From contig JASHVC010000357.1 in assembly GCA_030039655.1 (NCBI GenBank), positions 1-6,356 on the forward strand: a DNA stretch of 6,356 nt. The letters are read 5' to 3'. The stretch is from Xanthobacteraceae bacterium (GTDB lineage: Bacteria; Pseudomonadota; Alphaproteobacteria; Rhizobiales; Xanthobacteraceae). Below the pieces are notes generated by a model, which was given only the letters and a program-made list of their open reading frames with translations, had not been told where the DNA came from and ran no database searches. Shown piece by piece: positions 5,386 through 6,356 of this stretch (positions within the stretch are counted from its first letter, which is position 1; each line of letters begins with the position of its first letter). The position numbers were made by a program, and so were the translations under genes.

Positions 5386-6204
5386 ATGGCGCAGTATCAG
5401 ACGAAGCCGGCAATCGACACAGTCGATCCAGTATGGGCGCGCGTCCGCCGCGAGGCTGAGGAAGTGGTCCGGCGCGAGCCGGAGCTTGCATCCTTTATCT
5501 ATTCGACGGTTCTGCACCACGACACGCTTGAAGCCGCAGTCGTCTATCGGCTGGCGGAACGGCTCAACCACGCGGCGCTGTCGAGCGGCCTCATTCGTCA
5601 AGCCTACATGGATGCGTTCAAGGACACGCCCTCGATCGGCGAGGATTTTCGCGCGGACCTCATGGCGACCGTCGATCGCGATCCGGCGACGCGTCGCCTG
5701 ATTGAGCCCGTGCTCTACTACAAGGGCTTCCACGCCATTCAGACCTATCGGTTGGCCCATTGGCTATGGATCAAGGGCCGCCGCGACTTCGCTTTGTACC
5801 TGCAAAGCCGTTCCTCGGCGGCGTTCCAAACGGACATTCATCCGGCGGCGAAGATCGGGCGCGGCATTTTCCTCGATCATGCCACGAGCCTCGTGGTCGG
5901 AGAGACCGCGGTAGTCGAGGACGACGTCTCGATCTTGCACGGCGTGACGCTGGGCGGCACCGGCAAGGAAGCTGGAGACCGTCACCCCAAGATTCGGTAC
6001 GGGGTCATGATCGGCGCCGGCGCGAAGGTGCTGGGAAATATCGAAGTCGGTCACTGCGCGCGGATCGCTGCCGGCTCGGTGGTGATCAAACCGGTGCCCA
6101 ATAATGTCACGGTGGCGGGCGTGCCGGCGAAGGTGATCGGTGTTGCCGGCTGTCCGGAGCCCGCGCGCTCCATGGACCAGATGTTCCAGGACGAAGAACT
6201 TTAA
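5386..6204 (+). CDS. cysE: Serine O-acetyltransferase (CysE)
   Basis: Acetylates L-serine with acetyl-CoA to O-acetylserine, the committed step of cysteine synthesis in the cytoplasm. It is 272 residues, close to the E. coli length. The alpha-helical N-terminal SAT domain spans about 14-140, with the conserved DRDPA (97-101) and YYKGFHAIQTYR (111-122). It is followed by left-handed beta-helix hexapeptide repeats from DIHPAAKIG (150) to about 250. Expected active-site residues are present: Asp99, Asp150, the Asp164-His165 pair and His200 (GDRHPKI), matching E. coli Asp92, Asp143, Asp157-His158 and His193. VTLGGTGK (187-194) is the acetyl-CoA binding stretch. The C-terminus is DEEL, ending in Leu rather than the Ile by which many CysE tails dock into the CysK active site. 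The gene has a strong Shine-Dalgarno. Feedback inhibition by cysteine is expected from the family. Confidence 0.96.
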   Translation: MAQYQTKPAIDTVDPVWARVRREAEEVVRREPELASFIYSTVLHHDTLEAAVVYRLAERLNHAALSSGLIRQAYMDAFKDTPSIGEDFRADLMATVDRDPATRRLIEPVLYYKGFHAIQTYRLAHWLWIKGRRDFALYLQSRSSAAFQTDIHPAAKIGRGIFLDHATSLVVGETAVVEDDVSILHGVTLGGTGKEAGDRHPKIRYGVMIGAGAKVLGNIEVGHCARIAAGSVVIKPVPNNVTVAGVPAKVIGVAGCPEPARSMDQMFQDEEL

Positions 6205-6278
6205 CGGAAACGGCCCTTCCGGCCTGCGATTGTTGTCGCCGCTGCCTCGTGCTATGCGGACGGCGCGGGAGGTGCGCG

Positions 6279-6356
6279 GTGGACGTGCAAGAAGTCAGGA
6301 AACTCGACGCTTATCTCAAGAAGCTGTTTGGCAACGCGCGCCTTCGCGTGGTGCCG
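6279..6356 (+). CDS. DUF3126 family protein, N-terminal 26 residues; cut by right edge
   Basis: The frame opens at GTG 6279 and stays open to the window end, giving MDVQEVRKLDAYLKKLFGNA and then RLRVVP. I recognise this as the N-terminus of the small DUF3126 proteins of alphaproteobacteria, which are usually about 70 residues and of unknown function. GGAGG (6268-6272) lies 6 nt before the GTG and fixes the start. It is 74 nt after cysE on the same strand, so read-through from cysE is possible. Only a third of the protein is visible; the family call rests on memory of this N-terminus. Confidence 0.75.
   Translation, partial: MDVQEVRKLDAYLKKLFGNARLRVVP

Noticed and set aside
4439..5491. Long minus-strand open frame of 350 codons opposite the hydrolase gene
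   Set aside because: It runs antisense across a complete alpha/beta hydrolase with intact triad and into cysE. Its translation shows no family motif and is Arg/His/Pro-rich, as expected for an antisense frame in high-GC DNA.
6205..6221. Hairpin CGGAA-N7-TTCCG after cysE as a terminator
   Set aside because: A short 5-bp stem without a T-tract, in GC-rich DNA; too weak to call.

Overview
The window looks like a chromosomal segment of an alphaproteobacterium, probably of the Hyphomicrobiales (Bradyrhizobium/Xanthobacteraceae-like). The reasons are its high GC content, the start of a DUF3126 gene at the right edge (a family I know only from alphaproteobacteria), and an NDUFS6-like zinc-finger protein of the alphaproteobacterial type. 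It is gene-dense. There are eight protein genes, two of them cut by the window edges, and no RNA genes, insertion sequences or CRISPR.

Left block (1-1806): a copper-homeostasis locus. A heavy-metal P1B-type ATPase runs leftward off the window. It carries YHS and HMBD metal-binding modules at its N-terminus. It is divergent from csoR, a Cu(I)-sensing repressor, which is translationally coupled through ATGA to a DUF488 gene. The 47-nt gap holds two face-to-face promoters that appear to share a single palindromic -10 hexamer. A CsoR-like inverted repeat overlaps it, so one repressor molecule could shut both directions. Predicted transcription of csoR begins on its own start codon.

Middle block (1801-4364, minus strand): a three-gene run transcribed toward the copper locus. 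The order is an NDUFS6/zf-CHCC protein, a group A FAD-dependent monooxygenase, and a 348-residue methionine synthase that has only the MetE catalytic half (MesD-like). The monooxygenase has no ATG, GTG or TTG that would keep its FAD-binding motif, and the best fit is an ACG start behind a Shine-Dalgarno. The block meets the DUF488 gene tail to tail in an 18-bp perfect palindrome that contains both stop codons.

Right block (4487-6356, plus strand): an alpha/beta hydrolase, cysE (serine O-acetyltransferase, first step of cysteine synthesis) and the start of a DUF3126 gene.

The most intriguing possibility is the methionine synthase/monooxygenase pair. MesD-type enzymes are folate-independent and, as I recall, oxygen-dependent, with an unidentified methyl donor and a partner MesX (DUF1852) that is not visible here. 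The flavin monooxygenase may therefore take part in supplying the methyl group. This is inference from gene order only.
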